DNA from: Cyclobacteriaceae bacterium
GTDB taxonomy: Bacteria > Bacteroidota > Bacteroidia > Cytophagales > Cyclobacteriaceae
Assembly (NCBI GenBank): GCA_021648745.1
Contig: JAKISE010000040.1
Location: forward strand, 1-25,399
Length of the DNA stretch: 25,399 nucleotides
Direction of reading: 5' to 3'
The translations under genes were made by a program, and so were the position numbers. Below are positions 16,301 to 24,144 of the stretch, piece by piece (within the stretch, counting starts at the first letter, position 1; the number at the start of each line of letters is the position of its first letter). The notes under the pieces are model-generated. The model was not told the DNA's origin. It worked only from the letters and a program-made list of their open reading frames with translations, and ran no database searches.

Positions 16301-17273
16301 TACTAAAAATATCGAAGCTAATCTTTTCCCTGATAAAAATATTTACAGAGATGAGAGTACTTATGCAATTCCTGAAGAAGTAAATCTGATTTCTGATGTT
16401 ATTTTAGATGATTGGACAACAGACGACCACACCAACCAAATGGTTGTTAAAATTGTGAAAGCGTATGTAGCTAAGCGTAACGAAATAACAGGGATATTTA
16501 AAAGAGAAAGATTTATTTTAGAAGTGGGTGATGAGTTACCTGCTGGTATTGTAAAACTTGCTAAAGTTTATATTGCTAAAAAACGTAAGCTTAAAGTAGG
16601 TGATAAAATGGCAGGTCGTCATGGTAATAAAGGTGTTGTTGCCAAAATTGTAAGAGACGAGGACATGCCTTTCCTAGAAGATGGAACTCCAGTGGATATT
16701 GTTTTAAATCCTTTAGGTGTACCTTCGAGGATGAACCTTGGACAGATTTACGAAACTGTATTAGGTTGGGCCGGAATGAAATTAGATAGAAGGTATGCTA
16801 CACCAATTTTTGATGGAGCTTCTATGGAAGAAGTAGCTGCAGAATTGAAAGAAGCTGGTTTGCCTGATTACGGCCGTACATATTTATACGATGGTTTAAG
16901 CGGAGATCGTTTTGATCAACCTGTAACAGTTGGTGTAATTTATATGATTAAATTAGGTCACCTTGTAGATGATAAGATGCACGCAAGATCAATTGGGCCT
17001 TATTCTTTAATTACACAGCAACCATTGGGTGGTAAAGCACAGTTTGGTGGTCAGCGATTTGGTGAAATGGAAGTTTGGGCCTTAGAAGCATTTGGTGCTG
17101 CTCACGTGCTTCAAGAAATACTCACTATTAAGTCTGATGATGTTATTGGTAGAGCAAAAGCCTACGAAGCAATTGTAAAAGGCGAAAACATGCAGAAGCC
17201 AAATATTCCTGAATCATTCAACGTATTGATTCACGAATTAAGAGGACTTGCATTAGAAGTAACTTTAGATTAA
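13395..17273 (+). CDS. rpoB: RNA polymerase beta subunit
   Basis: The beta subunit of RNA polymerase, 1292 aa. The rifampicin pocket is intact and of sensitive type: QLSQFMDQ with Asp477 (E. coli Asp516), His487 (526) and Ser492 (531) in THKRRLSALGPGG. Active-site lysines occur in GDKMAGRHGNKG, Lys1071 and Lys1079 (E. coli 1065 and 1073). Other landmarks are ETPEGPNIGLIS, MPWQGYNFEDAI, and the C-terminal clamp segment FGGQRFGEMEVWALEAFGAA. The start is a TTG at 13395, giving MAKAIQSERINF; no ATG or GTG upstream fits. The start codon directly follows a 7-bp hairpin, so initiation may be sensitive to leader structure. rpoC follows after 36 bp. Confidence 0.98.
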   Translation: MAKAIQSERINFSSIKKIIEYPDFLDIQVQSFQNFFQLETPAEKRENEGLFKVFSDNFPISDSRDIFLLEFVDYLVDPPKYSVDECIDRGLTYSVPLKAKLRLSCNDDENEDFETIEQEVFLGNIPYMTGKGSFVINGAERVIVSQLHRSPGVFFAQSKHTNGTKLYSARIIPFKGSWIEFATDVNNVMYAYIDRKKKFPITTLLRAIGWGTDKDILDLFGLSEEVEAKKANIKKSVGRKLAARVLNTWTEDFVDEDTGEVVSIDRHEVLLERDHIIEEGDIELIIESGTKSIILHRDDVNVTDFTIIFNTLAKDNSNTEKEAVETIYRQLRNTEAPDEGTARDLINNLFFSDKRYDLGEVGRYRINRKLKIDMSEKSRVLTKDDIIHIIQYLIGLINSKAIVDDIDHLSNRRVRTVGEQLYTQFGVGLARMARTIKERMNVRDNEDFKPVELINARTLSSVINSFFGTNQLSQFMDQTNPLAEITHKRRLSALGPGGLSRERAGFEVRDVHYTHYGRLCTIETPEGPNIGLISSLCVHAKVNGMGFIETPYRQVDKNGKVGMTPDTITYLTAEDEDTHNIAQANAPVDDKGKYINDRIKARFEGDFPIVGPDKLSFMDVAPNQIVSVAASLIPFLEHDDANRALMGSNMMRQAVPLLRPEAPIVGTGLETRVALDSRSLVLAEGDGTVEYVDADKILVHYDMSDDELLASFHGDSRTYDLIKFRRTNQDTCVNMKPLVKKGEKVKRGQALTEGYATEGGELALGRNMKVAFMPWQGYNFEDAIVISERVVREDIYTSIHIDEFDLEVRDTKRGEEELTSEIPNVSEEAVKHLDENGVIRIGAEIKEGDILIGKITPKGESDPTPEEKLLRAIFGDKAGDVKDASLKAKPSLRGVVIDTKLFTRSKKDKDLRAKAKKEVELLKSKYGQELSSVRADVIEKLSTLLAGKTSQAVGHKFGDELISKGVKFATKNIEANLFPDKNIYRDESTYAIPEEVNLISDVILDDWTTDDHTNQMVVKIVKAYVAKRNEITGIFKRERFILEVGDELPAGIVKLAKVYIAKKRKLKVGDKMAGRHGNKGVVAKIVRDEDMPFLEDGTPVDIVLNPLGVPSRMNLGQIYETVLGWAGMKLDRRYATPIFDGASMEEVAAELKEAGLPDYGRTYLYDGLSGDRFDQPVTVGVIYMIKLGHLVDDKMHARSIGPYSLITQQPLGGKAQFGGQRFGEMEVWALEAFGAAHVLQEILTIKSDDVIGRAKAYEAIVKGENMQKPNIPESFNVLIHELRGLALEVTLD

Positions 17274-17309
17274 TTACCTGGTTTTAACAAAAAAATTTAT
17301 TTTAAGAAT

Positions 17310-20300
17310 ATGTCATTCAGAAAAAATAAAAAAGTAAACAACGACTTTTCGTCAGTAACCATAAGTTTAGCGTCTCCAGAATCAATTTTGGAGCACTCAA
17401 ATGGCGAAGTTACCCAACCGGAAACTATTAATTACCGTACATACAAACCTGAAATGGGTGGTTTGTTCTGTGAGCGTATTTTCGGGCCTACTAAGGACTG
17501 GGAGTGTCATTGCGGAAAATACAAACGTATTCGTTATAAAGGTATTATTTGTGACCGTTGCGGTGTAGAGGTTACAGAGAAAAAAGTACGTAGAGAACGA
17601 ATGGGCCATATCGAATTGGTTGTTCCAGTTGCGCATATTTGGTACTTTAAATCGTTGCCTAATAAAATAGGTTACCTTTTAGGCTTACCAACAAAAAAGT
17701 TGGATCAAATTATTTACTACGAACGATATGTAGTAGTTCAGCCAGGTATTAAGGAGGAAGATGGTATAGAATATTTAGAATTTCTTACGGAAGATGAATT
17801 CTTAGATATCCTTGATAAGCTTCCTCGCGAAAACCAATTATTAGATAATGACGACCCAAATAAGTTTATAGCTAAAATGGGTGCTGAAGGAGTTGAAATG
17901 CTTCTTGCTAGATTAAAATTAAACGAAATGGCTGCGGCCCTTCGTTTACAAGCTGCTACCGATACCTCTCAGCAGCGTAAAGCAGAAGCATTAAAAAGAT
18001 TAAAGGTGGTTGAAGGTTTCCGTGATTCTGAAACCAGAATTGAAAATAAACCACAGTGGATGGTGATTAAAATGGTTCCTGTAATTCCACCAGAATTACG
18101 TCCATTGGTGCCATTAGATGGAGGTAGATTTGCCACATCAGATTTGAACGATCTTTACAGAAGAGTAATCATTCGTAATAATCGTTTAAAGCGATTAATG
18201 GATATTAAAGCACCGGAAGTAATTCTTAGAAATGAGAAACGTATGCTTCAGGAAGCGGTAGATTCTCTTTTTGATAACTCAAGAAAAGTAAATGCGGTAA
18301 GAGCGGATGGTAATAGAGCCCTGAAATCGTTAAGTGATATGCTTAAAGGTAAGCAAGGTCGTTTTCGCCAGAACTTATTAGGTAAAAGGGTAGATTATTC
18401 AGGTCGTTCTGTAATTGTAGTAGGTCCAGAATTAAAACTCCATGAATGTGGTTTACCTAAAGCAATGGCTGCAGAACTATTCAAGCCTTTTGTAATCAGA
18501 AAACTAATTGAAAGAGGAATAGTTAAAACGGTTAAATCAGCTAAGAAAATTGTTGATAGAAAAGACCCAGTGATTTGGGATATTCTTGAAAATGTATTAA
18601 AAGGACACCCTGTGATGTTAAACCGTGCTCCTACCTTGCACCGTTTAGGTATTCAGGCGTTTCAGCCTAAATTAATTGAAGGTAAAGCTATTCAATTACA
18701 CCCATTAGTATGTACTGCATTTAATGCTGATTTTGATGGTGATCAAATGGCGGTTCACGTTCCTTTAGGGCACGAAGCTATTTTGGAAGCCTCTCTATTA
18801 ATGTTATCATCTCATAATATTCTAAACCCAGCCAACGGTGCACCTATAACAGTGCCATCGCAGGATATGGTGTTAGGTTTATACTATGTTACTAAGGGTA
18901 GAAAAACCACCAAAGAATTTCCTGTTAAAGGAGAAGGTATGATTTTCTATAATGCGGATGAAGTAATCATAGCGTTAAATGAAAACGTTCTTTCTAAGAA
19001 CGCTTATATTAAACTTAGAACACAGGTTAGAAACGATGAAACTGGTGAGCTTGAAGATGCATTAGTTGAAACTGTTGCAGGTAGAGTATTGGTTAATCAG
19101 TTTGTTCCAGAAGAAGTTGGTTATATCAATAAGCTTCTTTCTAAAAAAGAACTGCAAAAAATCATTGCTACTATTTATAAAATTTCAGGGTCTGCAAGAA
19201 CAGCTAATTTCCTTGATGATATTAAAACCTTAGGTTTCCAGGCTGCTTATAAAGGTGGATTGTCTATGGGACTTAATGATGTAATGGTGCCTGTTGAAAA
19301 AGAAGGCCTTGTTGCACAAGCTAAAGAAGAAGTAGATGCCGTATGGAATAACTACTATATGGGTCTTATTACTGATAATGAGCGTTATAACCAAGTAATT
19401 GATATCTGGACAAGGATAAACTCTCAGCTTACAACTACCTTAATGGATCAGTTAGAAGCAGATCAGCAAGGATTTAACTCTATTTATATGATGATGCACT
19501 CAGGAGCCAGGGGTTCAAGAGAGCAAATTCGTCAGTTAGGTGGTATGAGGGGGCTAATGGCAAAACCTCAGAAAAACATTGCAGGTTCTGTAGGTGCAAT
19601 TATCGAAAACCCAATTTTATCTAACTTTAAAGAAGGGTTGGATGTAATTGAGTACTTTATTTCTACTCATGGTGCTCGTAAAGGTTTAGCCGATACTGCA
19701 CTTAAAACGGCAGATGCTGGTTATCTAACCAGGCGTTTAGTAGATGTTTCTCAAGATCTTGTAATTAATGAAGCGGACTGCGGAACCCTAAGAGGCTTGG
19801 TTGTTACCGCATTAAAAGACAATGAAGATGTTGTAGAGTCATTATCTGAGCGTATTCTTGGTAGAGTAAGTGTTCACGATATTTTTGATCCTGTTTCAGA
19901 AGAATTAATTCTTAGTGCTGGTGATGAAATTATAGAGAAAATTGCTAAGCAAATAGAAGACACAAGTATTGAGGAAGTTGAAATTCGATCAATGCTTACC
20001 TGCGAAACTAAGCGTGGTGGTTGTGCTAAATGTTATGGACGTAACCTCGCTACCGGTAAAATGGTAAATATGGGCGAAGCAGTTGGTGTAATTGCAGCGC
20101 AATCCATTGGTGAGCCAGGTACTCAACTTACGTTAAGAACATTCCACGTAGGTGGTACTGCTTCTAACATTGCTGTTGATGCTCAAATATCAGCTAAATT
20201 CGATGGTAAGCTAGAGTTCGAAGGAGTTAGAACCATTGAAACTACCAATGCTGATGGTGAGAAAGTAAATGTGGTTATGGGTCGTACAGGTGAAATAAAA

Positions 20301-21647
20301 ATTATTGACACTAAAACGAAACAAGTAATTATTAGCAACCACGTTCCTTATGGTTCTTTTATTACTGTTAACGAAGGAGATAAAGTTAAGAAAGGCGACA
20401 AAATGTGTTTCTGGGATCCTTATAATGCAGTTCTTTTAAGTGAGTTTGATGGTAAAGTTGAGTTTGAGTCTATCATTGAAAACGTTACTTTTAAAGAAGA
20501 ATCTGATGAGCAAACTGGTCACAGAGAAAAAGTAATTATTGATACAAAAGATAAAACCAAGAACCCATCTATTATTATCAATGGTAAGGAGGATTCTAAA
20601 GGATATAACATTCCTGTAGGAGCTCACTTGGCTGTAGGAGATGGAGATAAATTGAAAGCTGGTCAGGTAATGGCTAAAATTCCTAGAACAATGGGTAAAT
20701 CACGTGATATTACAGGTGGTCTTCCTAGAGTAACGGAATTATTTGAAGCACGTAACCCATCTAACCCTGCTGTGGTTAGTGAAATTGATGGTGTTGTTTC
20801 TTATGGAGGTATCAAGCGTGGTAATAGAGAAATCTTTATCGAGTCGAAAGATGGCATTAAGAAAAGATATTTAGTATCTCTTTCTAAGCATATTTTGGTG
20901 CAAGATAATGATTTTGTAAAATCAGGCACGCCACTTTCTGATGGTGCTATTACACCCAATGATATACTTTCAATTGAAGGGCCTACAGCGGTTCAGCGTT
21001 ATATAGTTAACGAAATTCAAGAAGTATATCGATTACAAGGTGTAAAAATTAACGATAAGCATATTGAGTCAATCGTGAGCCAAATGATGCAGAAAGTAAT
21101 GATCTTGGATTCTGGTGATACTATTTTCTTAGCTAATACATTGGTGAATAAATTCCAGTTTAGAGAAGAAAATGATGCCATTCTTGATAAATTCTTTATT
21201 ACCGATGCTGGTGATTCTAATAGCTTTAAAGCGGGTCAAATAGTTACTTCTCGTGAGTTAAGAGATGAGAACTCTTCATTGAAGAGAAAGGATGCCAAAT
21301 TGGTTGCTTCTCGTCAGGCTCAACCTGCAGTTTCTAAACCAACCTTGCAAGGTATTACTGCAGCCTCATTAGGAACCGAAAGCTTTATTTCAGCGGCTTC
21401 TTTCCAAGAAACCACTAAAGTATTGAGCGAAGCTTCTATTAGAGGTAAACGAGATACCTTAAATGGCTTGAAAGAAAATGTAATTGTAGGTCACTTAATT
21501 CCTGCTGGTACAGGGCAACGTGTATTTGACGATATGTTTGTGGCTAATAAAGCTGAATTAGAATCGTTAAGTGCTCCAGCAGTTGTTGAAGAAGCTGAGG
21601 AAGATCAGCCTGCCGATAAGGCAGGAGTAAAAGCAGAAAGCGAATAA
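17310..21647 (+). CDS. rpoC: RNA polymerase beta' subunit
   Basis: The beta' subunit, 1445 aa, carries the catalytic centre. The N-terminal zinc site uses Cys66, Cys68, Cys81 and Cys84 (CHCGKY...CDRCGVEV). The magnesium-binding loop is NADFDGDQMAVH with Asp474, Asp476 and Asp478. The second zinc site uses Cys824, Cys898, Cys905 and Cys908 (CETKRGGCAKC). The trigger-loop region has GEAVGVIAAQSIGEPGTQLTLRTFH in the usual place. The last 25 or so residues form an acidic tail (VVEEAEEDQPADKAG...), where an inverted repeat CCTGCC/GGCAGG encodes residues 1434-1439. It ends 1 bp before the DUF3467 gene, which must be on the same transcript. Confidence 0.98.
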   Translation: MSFRKNKKVNNDFSSVTISLASPESILEHSNGEVTQPETINYRTYKPEMGGLFCERIFGPTKDWECHCGKYKRIRYKGIICDRCGVEVTEKKVRRERMGHIELVVPVAHIWYFKSLPNKIGYLLGLPTKKLDQIIYYERYVVVQPGIKEEDGIEYLEFLTEDEFLDILDKLPRENQLLDNDDPNKFIAKMGAEGVEMLLARLKLNEMAAALRLQAATDTSQQRKAEALKRLKVVEGFRDSETRIENKPQWMVIKMVPVIPPELRPLVPLDGGRFATSDLNDLYRRVIIRNNRLKRLMDIKAPEVILRNEKRMLQEAVDSLFDNSRKVNAVRADGNRALKSLSDMLKGKQGRFRQNLLGKRVDYSGRSVIVVGPELKLHECGLPKAMAAELFKPFVIRKLIERGIVKTVKSAKKIVDRKDPVIWDILENVLKGHPVMLNRAPTLHRLGIQAFQPKLIEGKAIQLHPLVCTAFNADFDGDQMAVHVPLGHEAILEASLLMLSSHNILNPANGAPITVPSQDMVLGLYYVTKGRKTTKEFPVKGEGMIFYNADEVIIALNENVLSKNAYIKLRTQVRNDETGELEDALVETVAGRVLVNQFVPEEVGYINKLLSKKELQKIIATIYKISGSARTANFLDDIKTLGFQAAYKGGLSMGLNDVMVPVEKEGLVAQAKEEVDAVWNNYYMGLITDNERYNQVIDIWTRINSQLTTTLMDQLEADQQGFNSIYMMMHSGARGSREQIRQLGGMRGLMAKPQKNIAGSVGAIIENPILSNFKEGLDVIEYFISTHGARKGLADTALKTADAGYLTRRLVDVSQDLVINEADCGTLRGLVVTALKDNEDVVESLSERILGRVSVHDIFDPVSEELILSAGDEIIEKIAKQIEDTSIEEVEIRSMLTCETKRGGCAKCYGRNLATGKMVNMGEAVGVIAAQSIGEPGTQLTLRTFHVGGTASNIAVDAQISAKFDGKLEFEGVRTIETTNADGEKVNVVMGRTGEIKIIDTKTKQVIISNHVPYGSFITVNEGDKVKKGDKMCFWDPYNAVLLSEFDGKVEFESIIENVTFKEESDEQTGHREKVIIDTKDKTKNPSIIINGKEDSKGYNIPVGAHLAVGDGDKLKAGQVMAKIPRTMGKSRDITGGLPRVTELFEARNPSNPAVVSEIDGVVSYGGIKRGNREIFIESKDGIKKRYLVSLSKHILVQDNDFVKSGTPLSDGAITPNDILSIEGPTAVQRYIVNEIQEVYRLQGVKINDKHIESIVSQMMQKVMILDSGDTIFLANTLVNKFQFREENDAILDKFFITDAGDSNSFKAGQIVTSRELRDENSSLKRKDAKLVASRQAQPAVSKPTLQGITAASLGTESFISAASFQETTKVLSEASIRGKRDTLNGLKENVIVGHLIPAGTGQRVFDDMFVANKAELESLSAPAVVEEAEEDQPADKAGVKAESE
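21609..21625. repeat. CCTGCC/GGCAGG palindrome inside the rpoC 3' end
   Basis: CCTGCC at 21609-21614 and GGCAGG at 21620-21625 surround GATAA, in frame within the poorly conserved acidic tail of beta'. The same core occurs at 22164-22183, and a degenerate one near 3312-3330 (TGCC...GGCAGG). From general memory such palindromes are frequent between genes in Bacteroidota, so this may be a repeat that landed in a tolerant coding tail. Confidence 0.5.
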
Positions 21648-21648
21648 A

Positions 21649-21975
21649 ATGGCAGACGAAAAGAATAAACAAAAGAATCCGAACCAGATAAACATTGAGT
21701 TGTCTGAAGAAGTAGCAGAAGGTGTATATTCAAACCTTGCCATGATTGCCCACTCCAACAGTGAGTTTGTAATCGATTTTATTAGATTAATGCCAGGTGT
21801 ACCCAAAGCGAAGGTGAAATCGAGAGTAGTAATTACTCCTGAGCATGCCAAACGCTTACTTGGAGCTTTGAATGATAACATTCAAAAATACGAACAGGCA
21901 CACGGGCCAATTAAGCAATCGAACGAGGCACCCCAATTTCCAATGAATTTTGGAGGTGCTATGGGAGAGGCTTAA
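21649..21975 (+). CDS. DUF3467 family protein
   Basis: A 108-aa cytoplasmic protein that fits DUF3467 (function unknown): a Lys/Gln-rich N-terminus, then the family core NIELSEEVAEGVYSNLAMIAHSNSEFVIDFIRLMPG in pieces (15-50), VKSRVVITPEHAKRLLGALNDNIQKYE (57-83), and a Pro/Gly-rich tail. There is no signal peptide or membrane helix. The ATG begins one base after the rpoC stop codon, so it is very likely translated by coupling with rpoC and co-expressed with RNA polymerase. That context, which I believe recurs in Bacteroidota, hints at a link to transcription, but nothing in the sequence shows one. A strong terminator follows. Confidence 0.88.
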   Translation: MADEKNKQKNPNQINIELSEEVAEGVYSNLAMIAHSNSEFVIDFIRLMPGVPKAKVKSRVVITPEHAKRLLGALNDNIQKYEQAHGPIKQSNEAPQFPMNFGGAMGEA

Positions 21976-22028
21976 GCAAGAACGTTATTCCCGCCAATTG
22001 GTGGACAGGAACCTGTTATATTATCAAT

Positions 22029-22069
22029 AAAAAAAGGGTGTGAAAGTTAAGCTTTCACACCCTTTTTTT
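22029..22069. terminator. Strong bidirectional terminator ending the rpo operon
   Basis: GGGTGTGAAAG at 22036-22046 pairs perfectly with CTTTCACACCC at 22052-22062 (11 bp, 5-nt loop), with seven T after it (22063-22069) and seven A before it (22029-22035). It can stop transcription from rpoC/DUF3467 and also from the minus-strand response regulator. Confidence 0.92.
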
Positions 22070-22070
22070 C

Positions 22071-22105
22071 CACCACTGTCAAAGTTTAAAACTTTGACAG
22101 TGGTG
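22071..22105. repeat. 35-bp near-perfect palindrome
   Basis: CACCACTGTCAAAGTTT at 22071-22087 and its exact reverse complement at 22089-22105 flank one central A. It begins one base after the terminator T-tract. It has no T-tract of its own and looks like an intergenic palindromic repeat; an extra RNA-stabilising or terminating hairpin is the alternative. Confidence 0.75.
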
Positions 22106-22163
22106 CTTATACCCAGATTATATTACTTTTACGAGTTATTCTGAGGGTTTCACCTGAAGCCTG

Positions 22164-22183
22164 CCTGCCTCCTTTAGGCAGGA
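22164..22183. repeat. CCTGCC...GGCAGG palindrome, second copy
   Basis: GCCTGCCTGCC followed by TCCTTTA and GGCAGG lies just beyond the 3' end of the response regulator gene. It shares its core with the palindrome inside rpoC. It could act as a weak 3' hairpin for the minus-strand transcript. Confidence 0.5.
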
Positions 22184-22196
22184 ACCTCTATTAGAT

Positions 22197-22823
22197 TTAC
22201 AAATATCCGCCTTCCATCACCTTTCGAGTGAGATCAGCAGAATTATTGGCTTTAAACTTTTCTAATAAACCATTTCGATACGTTTTTATGGTGCTCTCTG
22301 CTAAATCTATTTGTTTACCAATCTGCTTGGATGAAAACCCTTTTGTTAGTAATTCTAAAATTTCACTCTCACGAGCAGATAATTTAATAATATCTTTATT
22401 TCTTGATAAGGAATGAATATTGGAAAGCACCCTAACAACTTCTTGAGAATAATAGGGTTTTCCTTCTTTGAGACAGCTAATAGCCTCCAGAATTTCTATT
22501 TTGTTGGTATTTTTTGAAAGGTATCCATCTGCTCCAGATTCCATTGCATTAAGCACATCTATTTCTTTAATATGGAAAGAGAGAATAAGTACTTTTATAG
22601 ACGGATATTTCTCTTTTATTAGATTAGTTGCTTTTATGCCATCAAGCACAGGCATTTTAATGTCCATCAATACTAAATCAACCTTTTCGGTTGTAAGAAA
22701 ATCAAGTAAAACCTGTCCATTTTCTACTGATTTTACAATTTCAATTCCCTCCACACCAGCCAATAAAGCCGTCAGTGCTTCCGAAAAAACTAATTGGTCT
22801 TCTGCAATTACAATATGAGTCAT
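22197..22823 (-). CDS. NarL/FixJ-type response regulator, REC-LuxR HTH
   Basis: A two-component transcription regulator, 208 aa, the usual size. The receiver domain (1-120) has the acidic pair Glu8-Asp9, the phospho-acceptor Asp54 in LVLMDIKMP, Ser82 and the conserved Lys104 in GYLSKN. The LuxR-type helix-turn-helix is at about 146-205: LSARESEILELLTKGFSSKQIGKQ and the recognition segment AESTIKTYRNGLLEKF. All phosphorylation residues are present, so it should be functional. No histidine kinase lies next to it within the window. It is divergent from the HlyD/C39 exporter genes, a common arrangement for a local regulator, but control of the exporter is only inferred. Confidence 0.95.
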   Translation of the reverse strand: MTHIVIAEDQLVFSEALTALLAGVEGIEIVKSVENGQVLLDFLTTEKVDLVLMDIKMPVLDGIKATNLIKEKYPSIKVLILSFHIKEIDVLNAMESGADGYLSKNTNKIEILEAISCLKEGKPYYSQEVVRVLSNIHSLSRNKDIIKLSARESEILELLTKGFSSKQIGKQIDLAESTIKTYRNGLLEKFKANNSADLTRKVMEGGYL

Positions 22824-22880
22824 AAAAATGTTTTTGGCTTAAAAATTTATTCCTCTCTCCACCTTTCTATCGGTAACCTC

Positions 22881-22920
22881 TCCACCAAAAGGAGGAGACA
22901 AATTTCATCCTTTTGGTGGA
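22881..22920. repeat. 13-bp perfect inverted repeat in the divergent promoter region
   Basis: TCCACCAAAAGGA at 22881-22893 and TCCTTTTGGTGGA at 22908-22920 are exact reverse complements around a 14-nt loop. It lies between the response regulator and HlyD genes. It may be an intergenic repeat or an operator for the neighbouring regulator. No T-tract follows it on either strand. Confidence 0.6.
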
Positions 22921-22973
22921 TTGTGCAATTTAAAACTAATCCTCAACTTTGAAATATATAAACAAATGTATAT

Positions 22974-23040
22974 ATTAAAGTATTAAAGTAATAAAGTAAT
23001 AAAGTAATAAAGTAATAAAGTAATAAAGTAATAAAGTAAT
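22974..23040. repeat. Octanucleotide tandem repeat upstream of the HlyD gene
   Basis: Eight contiguous 8-bp units, two of ATTAAAGT (22974-22989) and six identical AATAAAGT (22990-23037), plus a partial AAT, end 12 bp before the ATG at 23053. The unit contains stop codons in the frame of the gene, so it is not coding. Pure repeats of this length are prone to slipped-strand change, which would move upstream elements relative to the start codon. Confidence 0.95.
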
Positions 23041-23052
23041 TTTTTCTTATAC

Positions 23053-24144
23053 ATGCCTATTTTTCCTAAAGAAATAATTGAATCAACTGCTGAATATTAC
23101 CTGAGTAAGGTTTCTGTAAAAAGCAAGTTGATTTATAGCGTCCTAGTATTGGCAATAATAAGTGCATTTGCAATTTTGCCTTATTTATACATTGAGTTAA
23201 GCATAAAAAGTAGGGGAGCTCTAACCCCTAAGTCTGCAAAAACATTGCTTTTTGCTCCAGTAACAGGAGCAGTTAACGTAAATCATATTTATGAAAATGC
23301 AATCGTATCAAGAGGAGATACTCTTAGCATTATTGATACAGAACTAGTAGATACACAAATCGACTTTAACGAGAGGGTAAGGGCTGAGAACTTATTGTAT
23401 ATGTCCGATTTGGAACTTTTGTCTAATGCAAATTTTTCAAAACCGTTTCAAGTAAATAGCTTGAAAACTGAAGTGTACCGCAGTGCTGCTCACGAGCTCA
23501 TTCAACGGCTTGGCAATATAAATATTCAAATTGCTAAAGCCAGAGTTGATTATAAACGAGATAAAAAACTTTTTAATGGTCAGGTGCTTTCGTCTAAAGA
23601 GTTTGAAAAAACGACTTATGCTTATAGACAAGCAAAAAGTAGCTATGATTTGGCTAAAAAAGAGAAAAAAGCCCAATGGGAAATGGATGAATATAACTAC
23701 CAAGTGAAAGTTGATCAATTAATTTCAAAAATTGACCAATTAAATAAAGAGAGGCAACGCTATTTTATAACTGCTCCTATTTCTGGAGTTGTGCAACAAT
23801 ATAGTGGTTTTCGTACTGGTGGATTTGTGTATGCCAATCAAAAATTGGCAGAAATATCTCCTGACTCTTCTCTGATTGCAGAATTGTATATCTCGCCATC
23901 GGATATCGGCTTTGTACAAGTGGGTAAAGAACTTAGAATACAAGTTGATGCCTTTAATTATAACCAGTGGGGGATGTTGGATGCTAAAATTATTGAAATT
24001 TCAGATGATATTTTGATTATCAATAAAATGCCTGTTTTTAGAATTAAATGCAGTTTTGATAAAAACTACTTAGCCTTAAAAAATGGCTATAAGGGTAACC
24101 TAAAAAAAAGGAATGACAATAGGAGGACGCATACAAATTACTGA
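23053..24144 (+). CDS. HlyD-family periplasmic adaptor of a peptide exporter (frame lost near 3' end)
   Basis: The membrane-fusion adaptor of an ABC (type I-like) exporter: it links the inner-membrane transporter to the outer membrane. A cytoplasmic N-terminus is followed by a membrane helix at about 28-50. The first lipoyl-like half reads APVTGAVNVNHIYENAIVSRGDTL in pieces around 68-95, then come long helices of the hairpin (about 140-240) and the second half with ITAPISGVVQQYSGFRTGGFV (about 238-258). After residue 352 the frame as read continues RNDNRRTHTNY and stops at 363 aa. Reading one base later from the A8 tract at 24102-24109 gives 32 more residues beginning GMTIGGRIQITERS and ending DDWLNPAKA, stop at 24206-24208, like the usual adaptor C-terminus; the full protein would be 384 aa. 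This is a phase-variable frame, a programmed shift, a true mutation or a sequencing error. Confidence 0.88.
   Translation: MPIFPKEIIESTAEYYLSKVSVKSKLIYSVLVLAIISAFAILPYLYIELSIKSRGALTPKSAKTLLFAPVTGAVNVNHIYENAIVSRGDTLSIIDTELVDTQIDFNERVRAENLLYMSDLELLSNANFSKPFQVNSLKTEVYRSAAHELIQRLGNINIQIAKARVDYKRDKKLFNGQVLSSKEFEKTTYAYRQAKSSYDLAKKEKKAQWEMDEYNYQVKVDQLISKIDQLNKERQRYFITAPISGVVQQYSGFRTGGFVYANQKLAEISPDSSLIAELYISPSDIGFVQVGKELRIQVDAFNYNQWGMLDAKIIEISDDILIINKMPVFRIKCSFDKNYLALKNGYKGNLKKRNDNRRTHTNY

Noticed and set aside
22974..23040. CRISPR-like array
   Set aside because: Units are 8 bp and contiguous with no spacers; it is a simple tandem repeat.
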